A DNA stretch of 46,498 bases from Chara braunii (taxonomy: Eukaryota; Streptophyta; Charophyceae; Charales; Characeae): the NCBI GenBank assembly GCA_003427395.1, contig BFEA01000173.1, positions 2,250,627 through 2,297,124 on the forward strand, given 5' to 3'. Position numbers and translations under genes: made by a program. The notes under the pieces are model-generated. The model worked only from the letters and a program-made list of their open reading frames with translations. It was not told the DNA's origin and searched no databases. Shown in pieces: positions 19,937 to 30,556 of this stretch. Every line of letters starts with the position of its first letter. Position 1 is the first letter of the stretch.

Positions 19937-21156
19937 AGAGCAAAAATCCTAGAAGCTAAAGGGATTGTCTCGTCAGATCGATTGTCAAAAGAGGCCTTCA
20001 AACGGCTGCTGCCACGGAACACAGCGGTCAAAATGAGAGAATTAAAGCACCCGCATCTCTTGGGGAAACCAATGTTAGTGGATAACAAGAAAATGTGCAG
20101 CTATGCGGTAGAATACTTCGAGGACATCCTGACCACAAGGAGACCGTATGACAGCCTAGAGGATAACATGGCGGAGGAGTCCCCTGTCTGGAACAACCTG
20201 GAATGCAGACTGCCTTTGGAGGGAAGACTGCTACTGGATAGGCCGATCACGGAGGAAGAACTCACTGCTACTCTAAAAGGTATGGTCGGGATGACGACTT
20301 GCAAGTAGAGTTCTTCATGGCATGTTGGGAGGCGATGGTCGGGGACCTAGTGGCAATGTTCAATGAGATCCGGGAGGGGGGGAGGCTAGGCAGGACCATA
20401 ACAAGGGGGATCATTTCCCTACTGTTCAAAAATTTAAAGGGGACATGAGTGATATAAGAAATTGGAGACCGATTTCGCTGCTAAAGGTAGTGTACAAACT
20501 GTTGGTCAAACTTTTGACCAACAGATTGGGACATTATCTACCAGGCCTGGTACAACGAGAACAAGGCGCATTCATGCGTGGGAGATCCATCTTTGAGAAC
20601 GTCGTGACAACAATCGAGGCGTTGGAACTCATCGATAGTGACGACTTGAATGTGGCAGTGCTGCTCTTGGACCTTGAGAAGGCTTACGACAGGGTTAACT
20701 GAATATTTGTTCTCACTAAAATGCGGGTCATGGGTTTCGGGGAGTCTTTATGCAAATTGGTTAAAGTTATGTACAACAAGGCAATGACAACAGTATGCGT
20801 GAATGGAATGGTCTCAGAGGAATTTGACCTCAAAAGATCCCTGCATCAGGGGTGTTCATTGGCTCCACCCCTATTTGGACTCCACTTGGAACCGCATCTC
20901 TGCAACATACGCTGTCATCCGGAGGTAAAAGGTTCAAACCGGTCGGGTGGAGGGGATAGTAAGGTTAAAGCCCTGGTTGATAACCTCTTTATCATCTCAG
21001 TGAATCAGGCCCCATCTCTAGAAGCGTTGAAATCGTGCATGATGGAGCTTGTAGAACTCTCAGAGGATGCAGTAAACTAGAGGAAGTCAACCTTTTTCCT
21101 CCCCAAGGTACCTCCCTGCAGTTCAATGGGGGATGGCAAGGGTGGAGGCGGTGTCG
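19937..21156 (+). pseudogene. LINE ORF2 reverse transcriptase, N-terminal and palm, broken
   Basis: RT blocks in order: EFFMACWEAM (20311), NWRPISLLKVVYKLL, LPGLVQREQGAFMRGRSI, LLLDLEKAYDRV (first catalytic Asp), then CVNGMVSEEF, LHQGCSLAPPLFGL and KVKALVDNLFIIS. The last should be the [FY]ADD box. It reads VDN, so the second catalytic Asp has been lost. Stops: TAG 20306, TGA 20700 (from TGG), TAG 21078 (from TGG). A frameshift occurs near 20290 and another near 20440. The reading then meets the foreign segment at 21162 and resumes at 24112. Confidence 0.9.
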
Positions 21157-21161
21157 GTGCG

Positions 21162-24106
21162 AATACCCTTACAAGGGTATCCGCCCTGGTTTTGCAAACG
21201 ACAAAAAGTAAATTTGATTTAAGATTTAGGAATACCGCGCGAGGCGCAACTGCATCGGTGGTTTACGTTGGCTGAATGGTTGACTAGAGTAGGGAGTGTG
21301 TGGGCGCGCGGATTTGAGACGCGCGTGATCTTTTTATTTATTGATGATTAAAGAGTCAGCGTGATCGCCGACCATATATATATTTTTTCTGATTAAGTTA
21401 GGATTAAAAAGATTTTGTCTCCTGATTGGTGTGCTTACCTGTGATTTGTGTGTACGTGCGGGGGACGACATCGACAACCATGTGAGTTTAAGATTGTTTT
21501 GGTAGGTCTGCACGTCGCGCAATATTGGTTTATTTTAGGTGTCCATCAGAGTTAGACCAAGACTTGGGCCTAGCACTAGCGGTTACGGCATAAGATTTTC
21601 ATCAGGGAGATTCAGGGATCGAGATCAAGAGGTGACGACGCGAGGATATCAAAGTAACGCGAAGTGACCGAGGGGTTGAGGGTCCGAGGAGGCTATCCCC
21701 CTTGGTTTTGCCGTCACCGGACGCATCCGTCGTTCTCCAACATCAATTTTTTTCAAGTATTTTATTATTTATCGTTGCATTATTATTGTTCTTATGTGTT
21801 GACATTCCTTGAAATGGACACAGCATCGGATTAACGGGCGTCATGGCGGGCGAAAACCTTGAGCGCGCGGCTCCTGAGGCTGACCTACGAGTCTCTTTCA
21901 TGTTTGGGATGCCGACGAAAGTCGTCTATTACACAGTTGATGAAAACCACGACACAGTCAGGGCTTGAGTTCATAGTTGCACTTGAGGCAAAAGGGGTTG
22001 GCAACGCTGAATGTATATGACCTACGCTTCGGGTCCGGTAAGATCGAGAGAGGGTGTTGCCGAAATTTTTACAAATCTAAGGAGTTAGTTAAATTTTGTT
22101 TTAGTTGAACTCAGGTCTGCTCTGGGTTCATATCTGACTTAGTAAAAATCTGCAAAGACTGTTTTTCTAAAAGGAGTGCTGCCCAAATTTTTACTAATTC
22201 AGGGAGTTAGACAAAATTTGCTTTCCAACTTTAGAGTTTGTTTTGTTTTCATATTTGAGTTAGTATAAATTCTGCGAAGACACTTTTCCTACGGGAAGCG
22301 TTGCCGAAATTTTCTTAGTTTAGAGGAGTTAGATTATATTTTGAAAGGTGGCAGGTCTGACAATCCACTCTCTATAGAGGAAATTTTGTCAAAGATCTAT
22401 CTTTTCATTAGGCACTGACTTAGGGGTAGACCCATGATTAATTAAGTATAATAATCCTTGGTGAAATCGTGATATGAAGATTACTCCCGATTTGGATTTA
22501 TAGATTTAGCTTAGGGATTGGCATGTCTTGTGTTACAGGTCTTCTTGATCGATTGATTCAGGATTTGGGTTAAATTCAGCTTGATCCTACGAGGATCATC
22601 TTCTGTTATTACTGATAACAGGTCGGTTGTCGATTCGTCGGTTTACGACTCAACTTCAATCCACTCTTGCCACTTAGCCTAAGGACTTCGGCCATGTGGT
22701 TTGAAATGTTTCATTGTGTTTTTACCCGGACTTTATTGAATGGTCATTTAACTAAGACGCTGAGTATTTTATTTTGAGAGTTGCACAAAGAGTGAGGCTT
22801 GTATGGCTAAGAGCAAGGGGTGTGAGTGCAAAAAATGGTTGAAGTTGCCCCCGTGTAGTGCATTGACTTCTTGGTTGAATCTTTGATGTGATTGCAGGTA
22901 TGTTTGGTGATTTTGACTTTGGATTTGACGTCTGCGCTCACATACATATATTTATGGTTGAACGAAGTCCCTCTGTGATTGTGAGAAGTGATCGTCACCT
23001 ATTTATAACCCTCTATATATATGTAAATACATATGTCTTGAGTGTTCCACGAGGCCTGCTGTGACCACGCGCAAGGGTTAAACAGATTGTGCGTTTGAGA
23101 GAAGAGGGAGATCCTCTTTTATCCTTTGTTTTTTAGAGTTTCTATGGTTGGACGTTGTAGTCCAAGACAACTGTCAAAGTTAAACCCCTTGATTCCTCTC
23201 CATGCCCTGGATAATGGAGCTGGTCTCCAGGGCGATTAGAGATGATTGCCACCACATGTATGAACCCGTGTACCACCGACTCCCCACAGAGTGCAGAAGA
23301 GGGTGTGGTTCTCAACCGCACTTGGCGGTTGTCTAGCGTCGAGAGATCAATCCCTCAAGGCGCGTGTCAGTCGACACTTGAGTGTAGAATGCGACCCTCG
23401 AGATTAACGAGGACCGCATGAGTATGGGTACTACATAGTACGTCATCATTACGACTGCTTGCGTATGCTTGCATTGCGAGTCGATATGAGATTAGCCCCT
23501 ACGTCCGCGCGGTTTTATACGAAGTCTCACGTCCGACGCCTATCTGATTTTCGCATCGGAGAGTTATGAGATGACTACTAAGGGACTAGGAGTGTTGTTG
23601 CGTTGTTTGTTCTATGTCATTCTGTATATGTATGTGTGTGTGTGTGTGTTTATTTTTATGTTCTTTAGAGTGGTGTATGCGTGGTGTGTGAGATGCGTCC
23701 TAGTCGACCGACGACGAGTCGCGCTTGGGACCTCATCCCCCCAAGGCGTCGGTTCCCGTGCGGGTCCGATAGAGGCGTAAAGCCTCGCGTACCCCCTATG
23801 CTACAGCGAACGAGAAACGCCCTCGCTGGTCCACCTCTGCGATTGCAACTGATGAACTTCCGTACTATGGACTGGTAGCACGGCGGGGATACGCCCACCG
23901 AAGGGAGGTGACAGCTCCCGTAAGGTGGAGGTAAGTCGTGCCTCGTGTAGGCCCTATCCTGTTGTAGGGGCTCGCGAGAGGGTTGGCTGGCGCACTCGGC
24001 CGGAGCGGTTTGCGGAAGCTCCATATGTATTTGCGATGAGGATCAGACCAACTCCTACGTAACACGCCCGGGAGGGTCCCGCCCCGCCTTATGAGGCGCC
24101 GGACCG
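21162..24106 (+). mobile_element. Foreign 2.95-kb segment in the LINE, possible solo LTR
   Basis: The LINE frame stops at ...EAVSVR (21160) and resumes at TADQAERFLGVQVAS (24112). GTGCG (21157-21161) and ATGCG (24107-24111) flank the segment, a probable 5-bp target duplication of the LTR-retrotransposon type. It has no coding region. A palindrome ATACCCTT/AAGGGTAT lies at the left end and GGTCC/GGACC with GCCT/AGGC at the right end. About 215 bp near its right side (23690-23905) matches 44270-44560 and, reversed, 45826-46031, where it lies next to a Ty3-type integrase remnant. I did not find TG...CA ends, so the LTR identity is inferred. Confidence 0.6.
23690..23905 (+). repeat. Conserved LTR-like segment, copy 1
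   Basis: Contains GTCCTAGTCGACCGACGACG, TCGCGCTTGGGACC, TAGAGGCGTAAAGCC, CCACCTCTGCGATTGCAACT and TACGCCCACCG. The same phrases occur at about 80% identity at 45826-46031 on the minus strand and, more diverged, at 44270-44560 on the plus strand. Confidence 0.8.
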
Positions 24107-24111
24107 ATGCG

Positions 24112-25977
24112 CTCGACAGCGGATCAAGCAGAGCGCTTTTTAGGAGTGCAGGTGGCATCGGGTGACTGCTCATCATCACAGAAGGTGATTCTGCAAGAGA
24201 CGGTGTGCAAAAGGATTAAAAGTTGGGGTACGACCTTCCACCTCTCCCTGATTGGGAGGGTCCTGACTGTCATTGCATCGACTTTCGCACTCTTGTGGTA
24301 CGTGGCGACAGTCCGTAGATTTTCGCCCCCCATGCTGAAAACGCTGAAAGGAGTCGCTCGGAAATTCATTTGGAGGCCACAGGGGGCTCAGACGAGGGAT
24401 ACATCTGTAAAGTTGCTTGGGACGTACTGTGTAGACCTCGGAGTGAGGGGGGTTTATCCTTGCTAGACCCGACATCACATAATACGGCCCTCCTCGCTAA
24501 ATGGGTGCTTCGGGTGGCTGAGGCGGAGGAGGAGACAGATTGGGTCTTGCTGGCAGAGACTCTGTTGTCCAAGGAATGGGGTATGGCGCGCCCTGCAGAT
24601 ACCTGGGTTGCTTTGATGACAGAAACTTACTCACGCAAAAGACCCAAGTCACAATTCTGGAGGGAGGTACTACAATCATGGAAGAAGTGCAGACCACCAC
24701 TCAACCGCCCACCTGTGTCCAAGGAGGAGGTCAGACGACAGCGCCTATTTGAGAACCCTCGGATCAGTGATCCGGGAGGGGACTGGTTCTCTTTAGAAAG
24801 GCAGCCAGAAAATTTTGGTCAAAGCTGGTTGCCGAAAGGAGTCGCCAAGGTGGGTGATCTCTGGGATGACTGCTGCAATCAATGGAAATCTCCTGCACAA
24901 ACAAAAGAGATCCCGGACCACCTTCCAAACCAAGAAAGCCGGTTGGGGTTGCTGCTGCAGGCAATCACCAAGGAATGGAAAAAGGTCCTTGGACCGGAAG
25001 GTGTTGACCCGCCAGATACCTGGTTTGTCACAGCCTTCGAAGGAACGTAACAGTTCAGCCGACTCGAAAGTTGGTCGGAAGAGTGCCCGACCAAATGTTG
25101 GCTGGAAACTTATAAACGCACACTCCCTTCCCTCCCAACTTTGGAAAGGGTGGGACTGCGACAGCAATACGGTCTTATAGGGATGAAGGAAACTCGAGTG
25201 AGACTGGTGCCCCCGAGCGAGGAAGGATTCCCGTTGGTCCCTGTTCTCATTGGGAACGAGACTGCACTGCGTCACATGAGAATCGATCTATCGGTATGGG
25301 GCTGGCAAGTGGGGGACATAACAGTCATGGGTCTCGAAAAACCGAATGCCAGTTTAATCCTTAAGCGAAGAACGGACTCGGGGTCTGTCTGCGAAAAGAT
25401 TGGAGACCGTTGGGATCGGAATGAGACACAACTGGCTCGACCATCGGAGCAGGAGCTCACCAAGCTGTGGTCGCAACTATGGATGCTCCCCTCTAAGAAA
25501 ATCACCTCATTGCTGTGGCTGCAGTCGCACCTAGCGGTCCCTACTGCTCAGTGGCTGTCTGAGAGAGGTATGGAGGTGAGAACAGTCTGTGATAGATGTT
25601 TCGAAGCCCCTGAGTCGATGCAACACCTCTGGTGGGAATGCCCGAGGTCCAGGAAGTGGTGGAGGTGGTAGGAGTATCACTGGAGGAGCTTTGCAGGGGA
25701 GGCAGACCTGGTTGGGCAGAGGTGGGTACTCACAGGCTGCATATCGCAGAACCATAGATACTCAGAAGGCTTGGCTTATATCGCACAGGTTGGCAGGGGC
25801 ATAATGCTCTGGATTATCTGGGCAAACAGAAACAACCTCCGATTCCAAGAGGAAGAGGCGGCAAAAGGACTCTTCAAGAAGCTTTTGGTCGCAGCTATCA
25901 GGGCAGATTGGACCCGAAAGGTGGTCCAAAGGGATTCCTCCCAGGTAAGAACTGGTTCCGTCGAACATGGGGTTTAG
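24112..25977 (+). pseudogene. LINE ORF2 C-terminal region with Cys/His domain, broken
   Basis: Continues the RT after the foreign segment: AERFLGVQVASGD, LSLIGRVLTVIASTFALLWY and KGVARKFIWR, all typical of the LINE connection region. A frameshift near 24390 moves the frame to WDVLCRPRSEGGLSLLDP. That frame then runs to 25977 with stops at 25048 (TAA) and 25669 (TAG). Near its end are CDRCFEAPESMQHLWWECP, a zf-RVT type Cys/His motif, and IIWANRNNLRFQ. In plant LINEs this C-terminal domain helps bind the template. Non-functional. Confidence 0.85.
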
Positions 25978-26490
25978 GTCTGACACACATCTCTCCGGTT
26001 GGTAAGTTGGTGTTGGGAAGATGGTTGGAAGAGGTGGCCGAGTAGACGAAGGAGGTGGTTAGTTTGGGTAGGACCGAACCAGGTGCACTCGGTTTCAGTC
26101 GGCGGTCACAGTAGGCCGCAGGGGTTGGGTTTATAGAGTGTCAGGGTGTTCGAATGGAACAACATTCCCCCCGGCCGTTGGTAGGTCGAGGCCCAGACCG
26201 TAGCTTAGGTCTGTGTCTTAGGTAGGGTAGTATTGCATCGACCGGTAGATTAGGGAGACTTGGGTAGGTAGCATTGTGTCCATCAAGCGTAGGATTGGTG
26301 AATTGGATTGAAAGTTTAGATAGCAGGAATAACATGCTAGATGTTAACAAGATGCTATGGTTTTTGTGGTTTGAGTACTGAAGCTAAACCGACTGATGCT
26401 GTCAGGATAACTCCGGGTTGAATTGTGAAGTCCCCGACCTCGCTATGTTCATTTGGAATATTCTCCTTTAAAAAAAAAAAAAAAAAAAAA
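25978..26490 (+). other. LINE 3' untranslated region and poly(A) tail
   Basis: About 490 bp of non-coding sequence after the last ORF2 codon, rich in GTAGG/TTAGGTAG phrases, ending GGAATATTCTCCTTT and an uninterrupted A21 (26470-26490). The A-tail defines the 3' end of the element. Confidence 0.85.
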
Positions 26491-26533
26491 TCTTCTCTGT
26501 ATCGTTCCAATTTTTACGGATGTCCTGAAGGAC
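26491..26533 (-). pseudogene. U6 snRNA 5' half, antisense, 3' flank of the LINE
   Basis: On the minus strand this is GTCCTTCAGGACATCC, then GTAAAAATTGG, AACGATACAGAGAAGA. It matches U6 from nucleotide 1 (including the 5' stem-loop) through the ACAGAGA box, and ends exactly at the LINE poly(A) tail. No U6-type TATA is seen 25-35 bp upstream (26558-26568). The copy may have been a pseudogene or has since decayed. Confidence 0.85.
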
Positions 26534-27240
26534 GGTTACTACAATTTTCGTGTAACCTGTAAGGGTTTACGGCCTCGAAAAAAAGGGAGTAATTTTGTTT
26601 TTTTTTATTTATATTTTTTGTTTGTAGGTTTGTAAAGGTTGGAATGTCTGAGGTCCGCGAACCTGGGGCAACGCATGCCACAAAACCATCCACCTTGAAC
26701 TGGCACCCAAAAAGAGTCGTCGGGGGTCCAGGAAGACCACCAAAGAAATCGGCGCTTTGGGATCCAATTTCTCTTTTCACCCCGCTAGGGTAGCTGACAT
26801 CTTCGTAGTACTTTTTCATTACTACATTGGCAGTTCGCAGCCCTAAGGCTGTGATATAGTGGGCTTCAGCGTCTGTGTCAAGGTGTCGCATTTTTGGCGG
26901 CAGGCGACCAGGACGCAAAGTGGGTTCTCAAGGGGCAAAAACATTTGGGGGACCGGTCCTTACCAAAATTGCGGACTACCTACAACTAGTTTTGGTAGAA
27001 CCGGGACTTTTAGAGAAAGGAAGGACCAGTCTTCGGGTGCAAGCGGACCCCAAAAAGAAGTGGGGGACGTTGGACGGGTCCAGGGGTCGAAGCGAACCCC
27101 AAAACGAAGTGAGGGCATGTGAACTGCAAAAAGGGCCCTCAGGCCCAAGCGTTGAGGCCCGTCTTCTCAAAACAGGGAGGTCAAGCGCAAGGAAATAGGC
27201 GTTTTGCAAGAGGTACCTTTGGCGATTTTCTGTGCTCGAC
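26534..27240. other. Gene-free stretch
   Basis: T-rich near 26595-26625. CCCCAAAAAGAAGTGGGGGA and CCCCAAAACGAAGTGAGGG phrases repeat (27049, 27096). Short frames have no recognisable domain. Confidence 0.4.
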
Positions 27241-27595
27241 GGAACCCACAGAAAAATCTGAAATTTTGAGAATCCATAGATGAGGTCGTGTTCTCTCCAG
27301 GAAAAATATTAAAATATTTTCAAAAAATCATTTAGACCGATAAATAATCGTCATGCCGATTCGGCTTATTTTTCATTTTTGTCACTCAGCCATATGTGGG
27401 CCAACTTAAAAAGTACTTCAAATTCAGTGAGTTTTCACTCTCAGAAGAATGCGTGAAAAAACCTGAAAATTGGAGTACTCGTAGATTTTGTTATGATCTT
27501 TCTAGGTAAAATGCTAAATAAATTAAAGAAAATCATTCCAACTGCGAAATAGATCGCGGCCGCAATTCGACCCATATTTCAATTTTGCCATTCAG

Positions 27596-27597
<2 letters not shown>
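27240..27597. repeat. Two diverged tandem units of about 200 bp
   Basis: CTGAAATTTTGAGAATCCAT with following TCTAGGTAAAA / CAGGAAAAATATT, then AAAATCATT and a TTTTGTCACTCAGCC or TTTTGCCATTCAGCC end, occurs at 27258-27393 and again at 27460-27597. The second ends directly at a CT microsatellite. Confidence 0.55.
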
Positions 27598-27667
<70 letters not shown>

Positions 27668-27692
27668 AGGCCCCCTGCCTCCCTCTCTCTCT
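27597..27692. repeat. (CT)34 microsatellite at a gap edge
   Basis: Uninterrupted CT to 27664, then GGTAGGCCCCCTGCC and more CT, ending in the N run. Confidence 0.95.
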
Positions 27693-28014
27693 NNNNNNNN
27701 NNNNNNNNNNNNNNNNNNNNNNNNNNNNNNNNNNNNNNNNNNNNNNNNNNNNNNNNNNNNNNNNNNNNNNNNNNNNNNNNNNNNNNNNNNNNNNNNNNNN
27801 NNNNNNNNNNNNNNNNNNNNNNNNNNNNNNNNNNNNNNNNNNNNNNNNNNNNNNNNNNNNNNNNNNNNNNNNNNNNNNNNNNNNNNNNNNNNNNNNNNNN
27901 NNNNNNNNNNNNNNNNNNNNNNNNNNNNNNNNNNNNNNNNNNNNNNNNNNNNNNNNNNNNNNNNNNNNNNNNNNNNNNNNNNNNNNNNNNNNNNNNNNNN
28001 NNNNNNNNNNNNNN
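27693..28014. other. Assembly gap (322 N)
   Basis: Sequence unknown. The left side is a CT microsatellite, a likely cause of the break. Confidence 1.
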
Positions 28015-28245
28015 AGTCTCATTGACTTGGCTACCTTAGGGTTGCATTCCCCGCACCCACGCGGTAGACAATGTAGTGGTGGGATCATACCCTGAAGCTA
28101 GGCACCCAACCACGCCGGCCGCCCCGACACCGGCCACCGGAATGTGTCCCAATTGAAGAACCAGATTCAAAGGAATTGGGAGCTGCTCACGACCCAGGCG
28201 CGCAACATCCTCGCATTGTCGGCAGTCCAATTCTCATATGATAAA
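28015..28245. other. Short gene-free stretch
   Basis: Ordinary sequence after the gap. Nothing recognisable. Confidence 0.4.
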
Positions 28246-28345
28246 AGGCTTCGCCCCCGCACCCTTCACCAAATGTGCAAAATGGAGAAAGTATCTTCCG
28301 CCAAAACATGGAAAGATACACCCATCATAGCCTTTGGCCCAGACC
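28246..28345 (+). mobile_element. GGCCTCGCTCC element, copy 3, partial
   Basis: CTTCACCAAATGTGCAAAAT, ATCTTCCGCCAAAACATGG and AAAGATACACCCATCATAGC follow the core of the family at 1425 and 29048. The outer ends are eroded and the right end is not clear. Confidence 0.6.
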
Positions 28346-29047
28346 CCACATGCATGCGGAAAAGCGCAGGTTTTGGTGCAAAGGGTTTTTTAAGACCCCA
28401 CAAGCCGTTGGGAGTGGCCTGTAAGAACTCCAACTTCCGTTTCCACTCACTGGCACTCCAAAATTCCCAAAACAAATATCAAAGTTACATGGTATGTCCA
28501 AGAGAGGGTCTCCGTCGCGGACGGAGGCAGCGGGGGTGGACGTGAAACGGATATCCGCAGGAACGAAAGTGACCTCCGTCTGAATGTCAGTCATGGGCCC
28601 TCACTTTCCCGTTCGGGAAAACAACGGAAACATTTCCTATTTCGGTAAACGGGAGCGACAGGGACGCCACGCCTTGCGGTCGCAGTGAGGTCCCGTCGTC
28701 CTTTGAATGCCTGTTCACGGTGGACAAAAGCTTGTATGTGTGGCTACCCATTTTGCTTTGTCGCGGTGCTATGGGGTCCACCCCTTTGTCTTTTCCACCA
28801 TCATGAGTGCTACTACAGGAGGCTGAATGGTAAACTCTCTACACATGTGTAATTGTGGATGAACATGTCATGTGTTTGAATCCAGCAAACGCAAGCAGGG
28901 TGATACAACAATGTTAGGTGCCAAAAGAAAAACTTTTTTCCTAGAAAGGGAGGCGAGAACTTCAACAAGAACATTAAATACAACATAGCAAGGACTGGGA
29001 TCAGGTGGTACAAGTGAGAGTGTGGTGTCACTCTGGGCCTCGCTCCA
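28346..29047. other. Gene-free stretch
   Basis: No domain in any frame. Around 28822-28886 a weak TGGTAAACTCT / GTGTTTGAATCC pair resembles tRNA-derived A and B boxes, but it is too diverged to call. Confidence 0.4.
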
Positions 29048-29167
29048 GGGCCTCGCTCCACTACTCACCACATGCACAAAAGACGAAATTATGGCGGTGT
29101 ACCTTTCCATGTTCTAGTGGAAGATTCATTTTCATTTTGCACATTTGGTGAGTACTGGAGCGAGGCC
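29048..29167 (-). mobile_element. GGCCTCGCTCC element, copy 4, best preserved
   Basis: 120 bp with 34-bp inverted repeats at about 90% identity (GGGCCTCGCTCCACTACTCA at the left, the complement of GGTGAGTACTGGAGCGAGG at the right). The core is in the minus orientation. An extra GGGCCTCGCTCCA at 29035-29047 duplicates the left end. This copy defines the family boundaries. Confidence 0.85.
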
Positions 29168-29404
29168 CTCTGACTCAATAGGGATGCAGTGGTGTCAGGG
29201 GGAACATAAGTCTCCACACTTACAAAATAGAACCCATGTTGCAAGGATGGAATGGGATAGCGAGACAAGTGGAGGTGCTTTCACCCTGCTCAAACAATAC
29301 AAGCCAAAAGTGGGCATTGCCTTGCAAAGAAGTCGATTTCTTCTAAGAAACCATCCCTAGTAGCTAAAAAGTGTTGCAAGTCCTTCGACACACATCTGTT
29401 AATA

Positions 29405-29495
29405 TTGGAATGATATAGAGAATGAAGATTAGCATGGCCCATGTGCAAGGATGTCATGCATCGATTGCGTTATGGTCCAAATTTCAACCAAAAAA
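29405..29495 (+). pseudogene. Near full-length U6 snRNA pseudogene
   Basis: ATATTGGAATGATATAGAGA, GAAGATTAGCATGGCCCATG, GCAAGGATG and TATGGTCCAAATTTC follow U6 along most of its length. The first 15 nt or so are missing, the ACAGAGA box reads ATAGAGA, 3 bases are inserted after it, and the ACACGCACAAATCGAG region is scrambled. A short A-run (29501-29508) follows. These changes to invariant positions mean it is a pseudogene. Confidence 0.85.
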
Positions 29496-30430
29496 AATAA
29501 AATCTTGGAAAAACCATTCTGCATAGTTGGTCACACTGGGCAAACCAGTATTTGAAACCAACAAAAAAACAAAAAACAAACAAAACAAACAAACCAAAAA
29601 ATGGCAAACCAGTATCACTCTGGAAGTAACTGATAAAATTATCCGGACAAAGATCGACAACATAACCGCAAGTACTTTTGGAAGTCGCAGCGTGCATGTA
29701 GCCACACCATTGCTACAATACCACTACATTTTCACTTGAAAGATTTTTTATTTTTTTTTATTTTTTTAATATTCCCTCGCCCCAAGCCCGTCCGCCCCAT
29801 TATTTCCAAAAGGCTTTTGAAATTACTCGTGGTTTAATAATGAAGAAGACGGAGGTTCGACTCACCTGGGCAAGATGTAGTTGGGCATGCGAGTCAACCA
29901 CACACCTCTGGATCCACTAGGCCTCATTCTATTCAATTATGGCAGTGAAAAAAAAATAAAAATTGATCTATGGTGGTATGAGAAAGGTTGAGAGTATGTC
30001 AGGCAAGTCTATATAGGGATGGTCATGATTGTTGTTGGGAATTCAACGATTTCCTATTCAGAGGGAACAACTGAGAGTGATAAAATATTTATAAAAAAAA
30101 AAACACTCACTAAAAAAATTATCGTGCTAAGAATCCACGATATTGGACTCCAACAGCACATTCACATCCTTACTCGGGTACCCCACGGAGGACGGTGACA
30201 AGGTTGTGTAGATGTTGTAAAGGGGGTCACACCCATAGAGTGTCCGGGTGGGTATGCTTACGACGAACATGGTTGGGAGAGGGCAGTCACTGAGCGACTG
30301 GGTACCATTGGGAGTTTTCCGGCTTGTAATGCCCCGCTCTGCCTTGAGTGTGTCCTGAGAGTGTGATTAAAGCACTGACCGTCAGGGTAGGGCCTGCCTA
30401 TACATCAACCTGCACAACCTTAAACCACCA
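29496..30430. other. Gene-free stretch, A-rich patches
   Basis: A-rich runs (29560-29610, 29950-29960, 30095-30105) and T-runs (29745-29768). A GGAGGTTCGACTCACCTG phrase near 29851 resembles a lone pol III B box. No gene is visible. Confidence 0.4.
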
Positions 30431-30433
30431 GTA

Positions 30434-30556
30434 CATCCGAAAAAACGCAGATTGAGCCTATCCTAAACATATGGAGACTATGGATCGTTGATAAAATGAA
30501 TCGGCGGTTCAAGGCCTCCTATTTTTTAGGAGAGGCTTGATCTGCTTATTCGGATG
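30434..30556. mobile_element. CATCCGAAWAA MITE
   Basis: 123 bp with inverted repeats of about 32 bp (CATCCGAAAAAACGCAGATT at the left, the complement of GATCTGCTTATTCGGATG at the right, then AGCCT.TCCT), flanked on both sides by TA (30432-30433 and 30557-30558). The structure fits a Stowaway/mariner-type MITE. No second copy is in the window. Confidence 0.75.

Larger units (their letters stand above)
15950..26490 (+). mobile_element. LINE (non-LTR retrotransposon) inserted in an antisense U6 sequence
   Basis: A near full-length but dead LINE. In order it has a 5' leader (15950-16450), ORF1 (to 18874), ORF2 with APE endonuclease (from 18867), reverse transcriptase (20445-21080 and onward), a C-terminal Cys/His domain (to about 25977), a 3' UTR and an A21 tail (26470-26490). 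Removing the foreign segment at 21162-24106 leaves about 7.6 kb. U6 halves flank both ends on the opposite strand. Stops and frameshifts occur in all domains, mostly through TGG to TAG/TGA or CGA to TGA changes, typical of old methylated copies. ORF2 lacks an obvious RNase H domain. The order APE-RT-Cys/His fits plant L1-type elements. Confidence 0.9.

Noticed and set aside
26491-26533. Functional U6 gene promoter beside the LINE
   Set aside because: No TATA at -25 to -35 and no upstream sequence element of the plant U6 type. A TATAAATA-like stretch lies too far away, near -75.
28822-28890. Another tRNA-derived SINE
   Set aside because: The A-box and B-box matches are too weak and no tail or body is evident.
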